Source: CALCKU01 sp964571595
GTDB taxonomy: Bacteria; Pseudomonadota; Alphaproteobacteria; Caulobacterales; Maricaulaceae
Direction of reading: 5' to 3'
DNA length: 64,000 nucleotides
Assembly (NCBI GenBank): GCA_964571595.1
Contig: CAZNCJ010000001.1
Span: 62,001 to 126,000 of the forward strand
Shown here one piece after another: positions 45,617 through 53,046 of the stretch. Under the pieces are notes generated by a model. It was not told where the DNA came from. It saw only the letters and a program-made list of their open reading frames with translations, and made no database searches. How positions within the stretch are numbered: the first letter of the stretch is position 1; every line of letters begins with the position of its first letter. The position numbers and the translations under genes were made by a program.

Positions 45617-46390
45617 CTAAAACGCATCCGGTCTGAGTTGGGCATCTGTGCCGCCGTCGACATAGATGATAGAGCCTTGCATATATTCGGCCGCGTCCGA
45701 GAGCATAAATTCGATCACGCCAGCAATTTCATCGGCTGTTGCAACACGTTTTTTTGGAATAGGTATCATCTCGACACTTTTTCCCACGACCGGATGATCC
45801 GCAGCGCCGCGAAATAAAGGGGTTTCCGTCATGCCGGGGGCAATAGCGTTTAGTGTTATGCCAGCTTGCCCCCATTCTGCAGCGCGTCTGCGTACCGCGC
45901 GCGCAACGGCATGTTTAGAGGCTCCGTAAGTTTGGGTGGCAGGCGCATCACCTATGAGAGACATGGTTTTGTCCTCATCGCCATCAAGCATGGAGAGTAT
46001 AAAAGGGGTGTTCGGGTCTGTGCGCATTTGCGCGGAATTTGAGGAAATGACAACGCAGCGCGCTTGCCCGGCCTCTAAGGCAGGTTTTAACTGGTCAAGC
46101 AATTCAACCGCACCGAAATAATTGACCTTAGCGACAAGTGCGCCGTCATCAAGATGACCGCCAAGACCAGCCGCCAGAACGAGCCTGTCAATTTTACCGT
46201 CGCCAGATTTCTTGACCAGTTCTAAGGTTTGCGATGCAGCTTGCGCGCGTCCTTGTTTTGTCGAGAGGTCTGCCTCTATCGCGGCGTTCTTTAGATCAAT
46301 GCCAATAACGTCATAGCCTTGGGCCTCAAGGCGTGTCTTTGTTTTGGCCCCGATACCGGATGCGGATCCACTTATAACGGCGATAGGCAT
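45617..46390 (-). CDS. SDR, 3-alpha-hydroxysteroid dehydrogenase/carbonyl reductase-like
   Basis: 257 residues, the same length as Comamonas testosteroni HsdA as I recall it, and with the same plan: NAD motif SGSASGIG at 7-14, DLST near 41, Ser116, Tyr155 and Lys159 as catalytic triad (VISSNSA, YGASKHAV), NAIAPGMTETPL, and the C-terminal IYVDGGTDAQLRPDAF. Such enzymes interconvert 3-hydroxy and 3-keto steroids. Assignment to steroid rather than another alcohol rests on this similarity and the KstD-like neighbour. Confidence 0.85.
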   Translation of the reverse strand: MPIAVISGSASGIGAKTKTRLEAQGYDVIGIDLKNAAIEADLSTKQGRAQAASQTLELVKKSGDGKIDRLVLAAGLGGHLDDGALVAKVNYFGAVELLDQLKPALEAGQARCVVISSNSAQMRTDPNTPFILSMLDGDEDKTMSLIGDAPATQTYGASKHAVARAVRRRAAEWGQAGITLNAIAPGMTETPLFRGAADHPVVGKSVEMIPIPKKRVATADEIAGVIEFMLSDAAEYMQGSIIYVDGGTDAQLRPDAF

Positions 46391-46405
46391 ATCTGTCTCC
46401 CTTTT

Positions 46406-46870
46406 CTAACTTGCGGTAAATTCTGCCTTAAGACCGGCCTCTGATAACGTGCCATCAATAAAGGCGCGAGGGTCTGAGCGACTATAGGATATGCGCCAGC
46501 CCTTATCGGTCTTTTTATATTCATCATGGTAAAAGGCCGAGAGAAGGCGAAAGCTGCGATCTTCAGGATTAAAGGTCGCATAGCTGAAATTCCAAATGGC
46601 TTTGGCGCTATCGCCTGTAATGGTGATTTCCGCATTATGGCCTTGGTGCACATCCGTGATAGATGTGTTTACAGCCAGTGTCGTGAAAATCTCGACAAGA
46701 CCGTCAAGATCGAATTCTCCGAGAGGTGGAAAGTCAATCACGGCATCAGGGCTAAAGCAGTCGCGCATGGCCTGCGCATCTTTTTTATCACAGGCGTTCA
46801 GATAGCGGGCTTTGAGCGCTCTGATCGCGCTTTCAGCTTCTAGTTTTTCAAGGCGTTCAATTTGTGTCAT
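46406..46870 (-). CDS. NTF2-like (SnoaL-type) protein
   Basis: 154 residues with the NTF2/SnoaL pattern: N-terminal helix (AIRALKARYLNACDKKDAQA), FSPDAVIDFPP and a C-terminal beta sheet (YHDEYKKTDKGWRISYSRSD). Members include ketosteroid isomerase and dehydratases or hydrolases, so a role as isomerase or dehydratase is possible. First gene of the leftward NTF2-like-SDR-sulfotransferase operon; site A of the proposed operator lies 9-40 nt upstream of its start. Confidence 0.8.
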   Translation of the reverse strand: MTQIERLEKLEAESAIRALKARYLNACDKKDAQAMRDCFSPDAVIDFPPLGEFDLDGLVEIFTTLAVNTSITDVHQGHNAEITITGDSAKAIWNFSYATFNPEDRSFRLLSAFYHDEYKKTDKGWRISYSRSDPRAFIDGTLSEAGLKAEFTAS

Positions 46871-46878
46871 ACTTATCT

Positions 46879-46910
46879 ATGCGTAATAAACGAGTTGTAA
46901 AAATACGCAA
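46879..46910. promoter_or_regulatory. Proposed island operator, site A (ATGCGTAA-N16-ATACGCAA)
   Basis: Left arm 46879-46886, right arm 46903-46910. The hexamer cores TGCGTA and TACGCA are exact, 18 nt apart. The same spacing occurs in sites B and C. It lies just upstream of the NTF2-like gene. Confidence 0.5.
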
Positions 46911-46940
46911 ATGGATAAATAATTACTTTTCAAACAGCAA

Positions 46941-46972
46941 ATGCGTAGTCATAATAAAATTCTACAACGCAT
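46941..46972. promoter_or_regulatory. Proposed island operator, site B, overlapping a -10-like TATAAT
   Basis: ATGCGTAG (46941-46948), 16 nt, CAACGCAT (46965-46972), one mismatch to the perfect inverted repeat. A TATAAT at 46972-46977 follows immediately and is 20 nt before the ATG at 46998, so a protein bound here would cover the -35/-10 region. That arrangement suggests repression. Confidence 0.55.
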
Positions 46973-46997
46973 ATAATTGTGAGTGGAAAGGCGCACT

Positions 46998-48698
46998 ATG
47001 ACATTTCGGCGACTAATTGCAGGCGTTTTTTTACTCCTTTTAATCATAGGCTTTATACGTTTGTGCAGTCCCGGGCCGTTGCCTGACCGGAGCGATCTTA
47101 ATCTCCCACGGGCTATCCAAATGCAAAATCCCGAAGCTGCGCCGCTTGATATGGCCTTTGCGCCGACCAATCCTTTTGCTGCGAACGGGGTGAATCCATT
47201 GCCCCATGGTGATCCGGCCCAACAGGACGCGACACCACTGCCGGGGCCACTTGATAAGACCCGGCGTTTAGAGCCGCAAGAATTACGTTATCAGTTTTTA
47301 GGGCCCGGATATTTCGGGGCTTTTACATCAAGTGAATATGCGGATGGGCGTCGTATTTTATGGGCCAATGGCGTCAATGGTATCTATAAGCTCGATTATG
47401 AGAGTTATGAGATTATAGATCATTACCCGACAGATGCGGCTAAAAAATATACACAGGATTGGGCAGAAAAGATTTCTGCCAAACTTGATAAAAAAAATGG
47501 CGGCTCTGCGCTTCTCACCGCCATGAAAGCCTTATGGCCATTAAAAAGCCTCTCAGGGGTTTACGCTATGGTGGGGGCAAATAATTGGTTTTATTTTGCC
47601 AATAAGGACGGCTCTATTGTGGCTTATGGTGACGCGGTTAACGGAGATGCCAGCTCTAAGATCGTTGAAAAGGCGCGTTTCCAACTCCCCTTTGAGGCTG
47701 CCGGCGCCAGCGTAGGTATGAATATGACTTATGATGGGTGGATTATTTTTCCCACAGAGCAGGGTCATCTCATTGCTGTTTCACCTGATTTAACCCAGCA
47801 TCATTCGGTTCGTCTTTTGCACGCCGATAGCCAAGAGACCAGCACGCACGGCACAGGATATGGCTGGGTCCGAAATTCAATAGCTATTGATGATGAGGGC
47901 GGAATTTATATCGCCTCGCGTAACCATATGCACAAAGTCGTCTGGACGGGGGAGAGATTATCAACGGACGAGACGGACGGGGCGTGGACGGCTCGTTATC
48001 GTAACGGCACGGGCGAGGGTACGGGGGCTACGCCGAGCTTAATGGGCTTTGGGGATGAGGATCGTTTTGTTGTTCTCACAGACGGGGATATTCGGATGAA
48101 CCTCGTTTTGATGTGGCGCGATGCTATTCCGCAAGGCTGGCAGACCCTAGAGGGCGCACCGTCAAACCGTATAGCGGGGCAGGCACCGGTCGATATGGGT
48201 GAGTTGAACGTACAGGCTATTCAATCCGAACAGACCGTCATTGTTGCGGGTTACGGGGCTTTTGCGGTTAATAACACGCCGCGTAATGTGCCGTGGTATA
48301 TGCCCAAATCGGGCGTGGGGCGCGGGGTGACGATCGGGCCTTTGGGGAGTAATCCTGATTTCCAGCCCTACGGTATTCAAAAATTCCAATGGAATCCGCG
48401 CCGCAAACGTCTTGAGCAGGCTTGGGTGAACGAGACGATCTCCTCGCCCAATGGAGTGCCTTGGGTGAGTACGGGGTCAGGCCAGGTCTATTTTATCGGT
48501 GCACGTGAAAATGAATGGACGCTCGAAGCCGTTAACTGGCTGACGGGTGAGCCGACATTTCATTATATCATTGGTGGACAGACCTATAATAATGCGTTCT
48601 CCGGCCCAACTATTGATGAAAAGGGGCGCATATTTGTCGGGACGCAATTTGGACGTTTGCGCATCGAACCCAATATAGAAAACCCCGAAGCTCCATGA
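46998..48698 (+). CDS. Membrane-anchored propeller-like protein of unknown function
   Basis: 566 residues. One N-terminal hydrophobic helix (LIAGVFLLLLIIGFIRLC) anchors it to the membrane, with a Pro-rich stretch after it. The rest has repeated strand pieces such as GGIYIASRNHMHKVVW, SGQVYFIGA and GRIFVGTQFGRLRI, which look like a beta-propeller of the SMP-30 or quinoprotein kind; no quinone motif is evident. The ATG 46998 with GGAAAGG before it is preferred to GTG 46983. It starts the operon propeller-sulfatase-alkylsulfatase. Confidence 0.8.
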   Translation: MTFRRLIAGVFLLLLIIGFIRLCSPGPLPDRSDLNLPRAIQMQNPEAAPLDMAFAPTNPFAANGVNPLPHGDPAQQDATPLPGPLDKTRRLEPQELRYQFLGPGYFGAFTSSEYADGRRILWANGVNGIYKLDYESYEIIDHYPTDAAKKYTQDWAEKISAKLDKKNGGSALLTAMKALWPLKSLSGVYAMVGANNWFYFANKDGSIVAYGDAVNGDASSKIVEKARFQLPFEAAGASVGMNMTYDGWIIFPTEQGHLIAVSPDLTQHHSVRLLHADSQETSTHGTGYGWVRNSIAIDDEGGIYIASRNHMHKVVWTGERLSTDETDGAWTARYRNGTGEGTGATPSLMGFGDEDRFVVLTDGDIRMNLVLMWRDAIPQGWQTLEGAPSNRIAGQAPVDMGELNVQAIQSEQTVIVAGYGAFAVNNTPRNVPWYMPKSGVGRGVTIGPLGSNPDFQPYGIQKFQWNPRRKRLEQAWVNETISSPNGVPWVSTGSGQVYFIGARENEWTLEAVNWLTGEPTFHYIIGGQTYNNAFSGPTIDEKGRIFVGTQFGRLRIEPNIENPEAP

Positions 48699-48713
48699 TT
48701 ATAGTCTTATGAT

Positions 48714-50339
48714 ATGGGAAATAAGATGTCGGTAAGTTTAGGTCAAAGCAGGCGATTGGTTTGGGGTTTGTGCCTCATAATCGTGACGGCATTGATAGCC
48801 TGTTCACCCACCCAGACATCAGGTCAGGACGAGGCGCAGTCAGAAGGAAATGAAGCGGAGGCGTTGTCCAATAAAGCCCCCTTCATTCCCTCTGGCTTTG
48901 AAGGGCGCCCAAATATAATTATCATGTTGGCAGATGATCTTGGTTGGGCTGACCTTGGCTTTAGGGGCAGTGATATTGAAACGCCTCATATAGACAGGCT
49001 TGCCCGCGAAGGCACGGTATTGGATCGCTTCTACGCCATGCCGATATGCACGCCCACGCGCAGCGCCTTGATGACAGGGCGTGACCCGATGAAATTAGGC
49101 TCTATTTATGCGGGGTTTCAACCTTGGCAAAATGGGGGTGTGTCTCCTGAAGAACATTTCATGCCGCAAAGTTTTCAGGCGGCGGGATACCAGACCGCCA
49201 TGATAGGGAAATGGCATTTGGGCCATAGTCACGAATTGCTGACACCGAATGCGCGCGGTTTTGATTATTTCTTGGGCCATTTAAACACCCAGATAGATTA
49301 TTTTGACTACACAGTTGCCAAAGGCTATGATCTCCAGAAAAATGGGCAATCCGTTGTGGGGGAGACTCGCTACGCTACTGATATGCATGGTGCGGAGGCC
49401 GCGCATTATATCTCGGAGCTGAGAGATCCAGACAAGCCGTTCTTTTTATATGTGCCGTTTCTGGCCCCGCACTCGCCCATGCAAGCGCCCGAAGCACTTG
49501 AGGCGAAATATTCCCATCGTCGTAATATACCGACGCCTAAACGCAGCTATGCCGCTATGGTGGATAGTTTAGATCAAGCTGTCGGGCGGATATTGGAAAG
49601 CCTGGACGCGGAAGGCCTAAGTCAGGATACGCTTATTTTGTTTTTCTCTGATAATGGCGGGCTGAAAGCCTTTGGGGCTGATAATGGCCCCTTAAGAGGT
49701 GGGAAGCTCGAGACATTTGAAGGCGGCATTAAAGTCGCCGCGGTTTTGCACTGGCCCGGACAGGTAAAACCGGGGGCGCACACAGAGAATGTGATTTCTG
49801 TAATGGATGTTTTTCCAACGCTTTCAGAGGCCGCCAATGTGCCGATGGGAGAGACAAAGCCACTGGACGGAAAAAGTCGGTGGTCAGCCATTACCCAAGA
49901 CGGCGATAAAGCGCGTGCGGGTGATTTATATTTTGCGTCTAATTCGCCCTTATTTAATCGCTATCATGTCTCGGTGATAGAAGAGCCTTGGAAGCTGGTG
50001 CAAATCATAGATCACGGCTCAAGCCAGACAGAGCTAGAGAACTTTTTATTTAACCTAAAAACTGACCCCTATGAGAAGGATAATCTGGCCGAAACTCATC
50101 CTGACAGGGTTAAAAAGATGGCTGATAAGATTAGAAAATGGCGTGCTCAACATCCGATAAATGGTGTGCGCGTTGCCCTGACACCCCATCCGGGTTGGCG
50201 GGCGCCGCTTGATTACGCAAAAAGCGTACAATCTGCTCAAACAATTAATGACGAAGCTTATGAGGGGTATGTATCGGGCGTGCGAGGTAAAATTTTACAA
50301 AAACGCCACGGGGATAAAGGACGTATAGCTTATGATTAA
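48714..50339 (+). CDS. Lipoprotein type I sulfatase (FGly)
   Basis: 541 residues. Signal peptide with lipobox LIAC at Cys30, so probably a lipoprotein. Sulfatase motifs: LADDLGWAD (Asp74/75), formylglycine site C-T-P-T-R at Cys112 and FFSDNGG. It is a paralogue of the sulfatase at 42699, sharing the C-terminal HPGWRAPLDYA and GKGRI-like end. The ATG at 48726 is an alternative start preceded by GGGAA. It overlaps the alkylsulfatase-like gene by 8 nt. Confidence 0.92.
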   Translation: MGNKMSVSLGQSRRLVWGLCLIIVTALIACSPTQTSGQDEAQSEGNEAEALSNKAPFIPSGFEGRPNIIIMLADDLGWADLGFRGSDIETPHIDRLAREGTVLDRFYAMPICTPTRSALMTGRDPMKLGSIYAGFQPWQNGGVSPEEHFMPQSFQAAGYQTAMIGKWHLGHSHELLTPNARGFDYFLGHLNTQIDYFDYTVAKGYDLQKNGQSVVGETRYATDMHGAEAAHYISELRDPDKPFFLYVPFLAPHSPMQAPEALEAKYSHRRNIPTPKRSYAAMVDSLDQAVGRILESLDAEGLSQDTLILFFSDNGGLKAFGADNGPLRGGKLETFEGGIKVAAVLHWPGQVKPGAHTENVISVMDVFPTLSEAANVPMGETKPLDGKSRWSAITQDGDKARAGDLYFASNSPLFNRYHVSVIEEPWKLVQIIDHGSSQTELENFLFNLKTDPYEKDNLAETHPDRVKKMADKIRKWRAQHPINGVRVALTPHPGWRAPLDYAKSVQSAQTINDEAYEGYVSGVRGKILQKRHGDKGRIAYD

Positions 50340-51726
50340 GTCACTGAAACTTATTCTGGGAATAATCCTGATCGGGCTGCTCCTTTTCGGATTGTTATTT
50401 TCTTGCTCGCCCTCATTTAAAAAAAACATAGAAATCAATGCTGTAGATAAAATTGGTGATGTCGCCGCCAAACGCATTGCATCCAATCCTGACGCGGAAG
50501 GCTCAATAGCCGCCGAATTCATCAATATTCCTATAGAGGCACGTGAGATCGCAGACGGTATTTGGCAAGCCAGTGGTGTCGGGAATGCCCATATCATCAC
50601 GACAGCTGACGGGGATGTCTTGTTCGACACAGGTCTGGCCACGCAAGTGCCTAAACAGATAAAGGTTTTAAAGGCGGCAATAGGCGAGATTGACCTCAAG
50701 CAAATTGTGCTTTCACATTCCCATGCCGACCATACGGGCGGTACGAAATTCTGGCATGAGGACGGGGTCGATATTATCACCCACGCTGAATTTGAGGAAG
50801 AACAAAGATATCTCACCGAATTACAAGACTATTTCTGGTCACGTAATCGCCTCTTATTCCCGTTCATTCCCGAAAGCCCGCCGCGTATCGGCTTGATTGC
50901 CTATGGGGGGCTAACGCCGACAATTAAAGTTGAAAATGGCAGACCATATAAATTCACACAAGGCGGGGTTAAGTTCGAGCTTATGGCGCTGCCGGGCGCC
51001 GAAGGTGCAGATAACCTTGTTTTGTGGTTGCCTGACAAAAAGATATTATTTGCAGGCGATTTTTTTGGGCCTTTATTTCCGCAATTCCCGAATATCTTCA
51101 CTATGCGCGGAGAGAAGATAAGAAAGCCTGTTGAATATATTCAATCACTTGAGACAATCATCGCGCTCGACCCAGATTTGATTGTCCCTAGCCATAGGGA
51201 GCCTATTTCCCAAAAAGGGTTTATCCGCGAAGGGCTCGTTAAAATGCGCGATGCAGTTACTTATGTGCATAAGGCGGTGATTGACGGGATGAATGCGGGT
51301 AAGACTATGGAGCAGCTTATGGAGGAGATTGCGCTTCCGCCCGAGCTGACTTTAACCCAGCAACATGGCCGTGTGAGCTGGGCGGTGAAATCCATATGGG
51401 AATATTACGCCACATGGTTCCACTTTGATAAAACCACGGAACTTTATCCTGTGCGCGCCGAAACTGTTTACGGGGATATTGCCCAGCTTGCGGGTGAAGG
51501 CGCTTTGACAGAACGCGCGCAATCCTATCTGGAGGCAAAAAGCCCCCTTAAGGCCTTGCACTTACTGGCTATAGTCTTGGAGTCAGAGCCTGATAATAAG
51601 GCGGCTTTGCAGGCAAAGTCTGAGGCCTTGGAGCAGTTATTAGTGAGGGCGAAATCAACACATAATAACGCCTATGAAATCTATTGGCTAAATTCCCAGA
51701 TCAGACAGGTTGAAGGCAAATTATAG
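50332..51726 (+). CDS. Metallo-beta-lactamase-fold alkylsulfatase-like protein
   Basis: 464 residues. N-terminal hydrophobic segment ending at Cys25 (LLFSC, a weak lipobox), then an MBL domain with the dinuclear zinc motif HSHADH (129-134), AGDFFG and PSHREPI, and a C-terminal alkylsulfatase-dimerisation-like region (VYGDIAQLAGEGAL, SPLKALHLLAIVL, YEIYWLNSQIRQVEG). This is the type III alkylsulfatase (SdsA1/BDS1) plan, but the SCP2-like third domain of longer members is missing. It probably cleaves sulfate esters in the envelope. Confidence 0.88.
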   Translation: MIKSLKLILGIILIGLLLFGLLFSCSPSFKKNIEINAVDKIGDVAAKRIASNPDAEGSIAAEFINIPIEAREIADGIWQASGVGNAHIITTADGDVLFDTGLATQVPKQIKVLKAAIGEIDLKQIVLSHSHADHTGGTKFWHEDGVDIITHAEFEEEQRYLTELQDYFWSRNRLLFPFIPESPPRIGLIAYGGLTPTIKVENGRPYKFTQGGVKFELMALPGAEGADNLVLWLPDKKILFAGDFFGPLFPQFPNIFTMRGEKIRKPVEYIQSLETIIALDPDLIVPSHREPISQKGFIREGLVKMRDAVTYVHKAVIDGMNAGKTMEQLMEEIALPPELTLTQQHGRVSWAVKSIWEYYATWFHFDKTTELYPVRAETVYGDIAQLAGEGALTERAQSYLEAKSPLKALHLLAIVLESEPDNKAALQAKSEALEQLLVRAKSTHNNAYEIYWLNSQIRQVEGKL

Positions 51727-52620
51727 TCAATTACCTGACAACTTGCTCAACCAGTCATGAAAACGCTCAGATAAGAGCGAGATAGATTTAAACGCAAAAT
51801 GATTATGTCCCGTTTCGGGCAGGATGAGCAGTTCGGTTTCAGGCGCATTTACATAGGCTTTGGGGGCTTCACTTGGCGGGATACCAATATCATGGTCGCC
51901 AAAGGCAAAAAATATCGGCACATTAATGGCGAGAACTTCTTGGCTGAAACTTCCGCGTACCATGCTCATCATGCCGCCAGCCCCGAAAAGCTCACAAGCG
52001 GCTTTGCGTAAGGCCTGTGTGAGCGCTTGAGTTTCACCGCCAAATGTAATGGATTTACCGCTTGGCCCCGCCGGAATTTCGGTAAAGGCTCTCCCGAATT
52101 TACCGATTGTAAGTTTTTCAAGATCGCGCTCAAGCTCATCAGGCTTGTTGATATAGAGCTTTTCCTCATCTGAAAGCCCCCAATCCAGACCACCCGCCGA
52201 AGACCCAAAAAGCGCAATGGCCTTGTAAATATTGTGGCGGGCCTGAATTAAGGTTGTCGTCATACCGCCCATAGAATGTCCGATCCCGATAAGGGGTAAA
52301 TGAGACAGCTCTAGCGCATCTATAAAATGCATAAGGCTGAGGTGGATATTATCTGCGGCCTTGCGCGGGGTGAGGAAATCCGTGCCGAGTGCATTCTTAT
52401 TACTGGCGGTTCCCGGATGATCCATTGTTATGATATGGTGGCCAAGCGCGGTTATGTTTTGGGTGAAACTATGATCGGGATGCAGATCAAAATATAACGC
52501 AGAACTTCCCCCGCCGGGCAGACAGATTAGCAAGACGGAATTTTCAACAGACTGAGTTGGAGCGCTATAATTTGCGCAATAATCTAACCCGTTAATATGC
52601 GCGTTAAGAGGTGTCGGCAT
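51727..52620 (-). CDS. Alpha/beta hydrolase
   Basis: 297 residues. Oxyanion start LICLPGGGSS, nucleophile elbow GHSMGG (about residue 115), acid in FGDHDIG and catalytic His in ETGHNHF. No signal peptide. Substrate is unknown; in steroid pathways such enzymes hydrolyse esters or cleave C-C bonds (MhpC/HsaD type), but no meta-cleavage markers are seen. Second gene of a two-gene leftward unit, 7 nt after the ferredoxin. Confidence 0.87.
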   Translation of the reverse strand: MPTPLNAHINGLDYCANYSAPTQSVENSVLLICLPGGGSSALYFDLHPDHSFTQNITALGHHIITMDHPGTASNKNALGTDFLTPRKAADNIHLSLMHFIDALELSHLPLIGIGHSMGGMTTTLIQARHNIYKAIALFGSSAGGLDWGLSDEEKLYINKPDELERDLEKLTIGKFGRAFTEIPAGPSGKSITFGGETQALTQALRKAACELFGAGGMMSMVRGSFSQEVLAINVPIFFAFGDHDIGIPPSEAPKAYVNAPETELLILPETGHNHFAFKSISLLSERFHDWLSKLSGN

Positions 52621-52627
52621 ATTTTTT

Positions 52628-52942
52628 TTAAGCTTCGGGGGCTATTTCAATGGCCGCACCCTCTAGTGTGTCTGTGAGACTGATTTGGCAGGACAGGCGG
52701 GAACCTTCCTTGATCTCGACATATTCAGCCAAGCCTTCTAACATATAGCCTTCATCTTCGGTTTGCTCGCCCGCTTTAGAGCTATCTGCGAAATAAACAT
52801 GGCACGTCCCGCAACTCGCTGCCCCGCCGCACGTGCCTTCTACGAACCCATTATCGCGTAGCGCGTCCATAAGGCTACCACTGGCTTGCACATCTATGGA
52901 TTTTTCGTCACCGGAAATTGTTGTGACCAAGACTTTTACCAT
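52628..52942 (-). CDS. Adrenodoxin-type [2Fe-2S] ferredoxin
   Basis: 104 residues with ligands Cys38, Cys44, Cys47 (CGGAASCGTC) and Cys85, the plant/adrenodoxin pattern with the spacing CX5CX2C. It probably passes electrons to an oxygenase or reductase; no P450 or Rieske partner is in this window. Divergent from the tandem CoA-transferase gene; the 104 nt between them hold both promoters. Confidence 0.93.
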   Translation of the reverse strand: MVKVLVTTISGDEKSIDVQASGSLMDALRDNGFVEGTCGGAASCGTCHVYFADSSKAGEQTEDEGYMLEGLAEYVEIKEGSRLSCQISLTDTLEGAAIEIAPEA

Positions 52943-53046
52943 CGCTTTTCTCGTCCTTTTTGCTTGACTGTAACGCCGTTGCGATTATTTTAGAAACACA
53001 TTCGAAAATTATTTATAACGAAGATTTAAAGTTAGCAAGGTGTAAG

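Noticed and set aside
46871..46879. TAGATA on the minus strand as a -10 box for the NTF2-like gene
   Set aside because: A start of transcription 6-7 nt downstream would fall inside the start codon, so this reading is not used.
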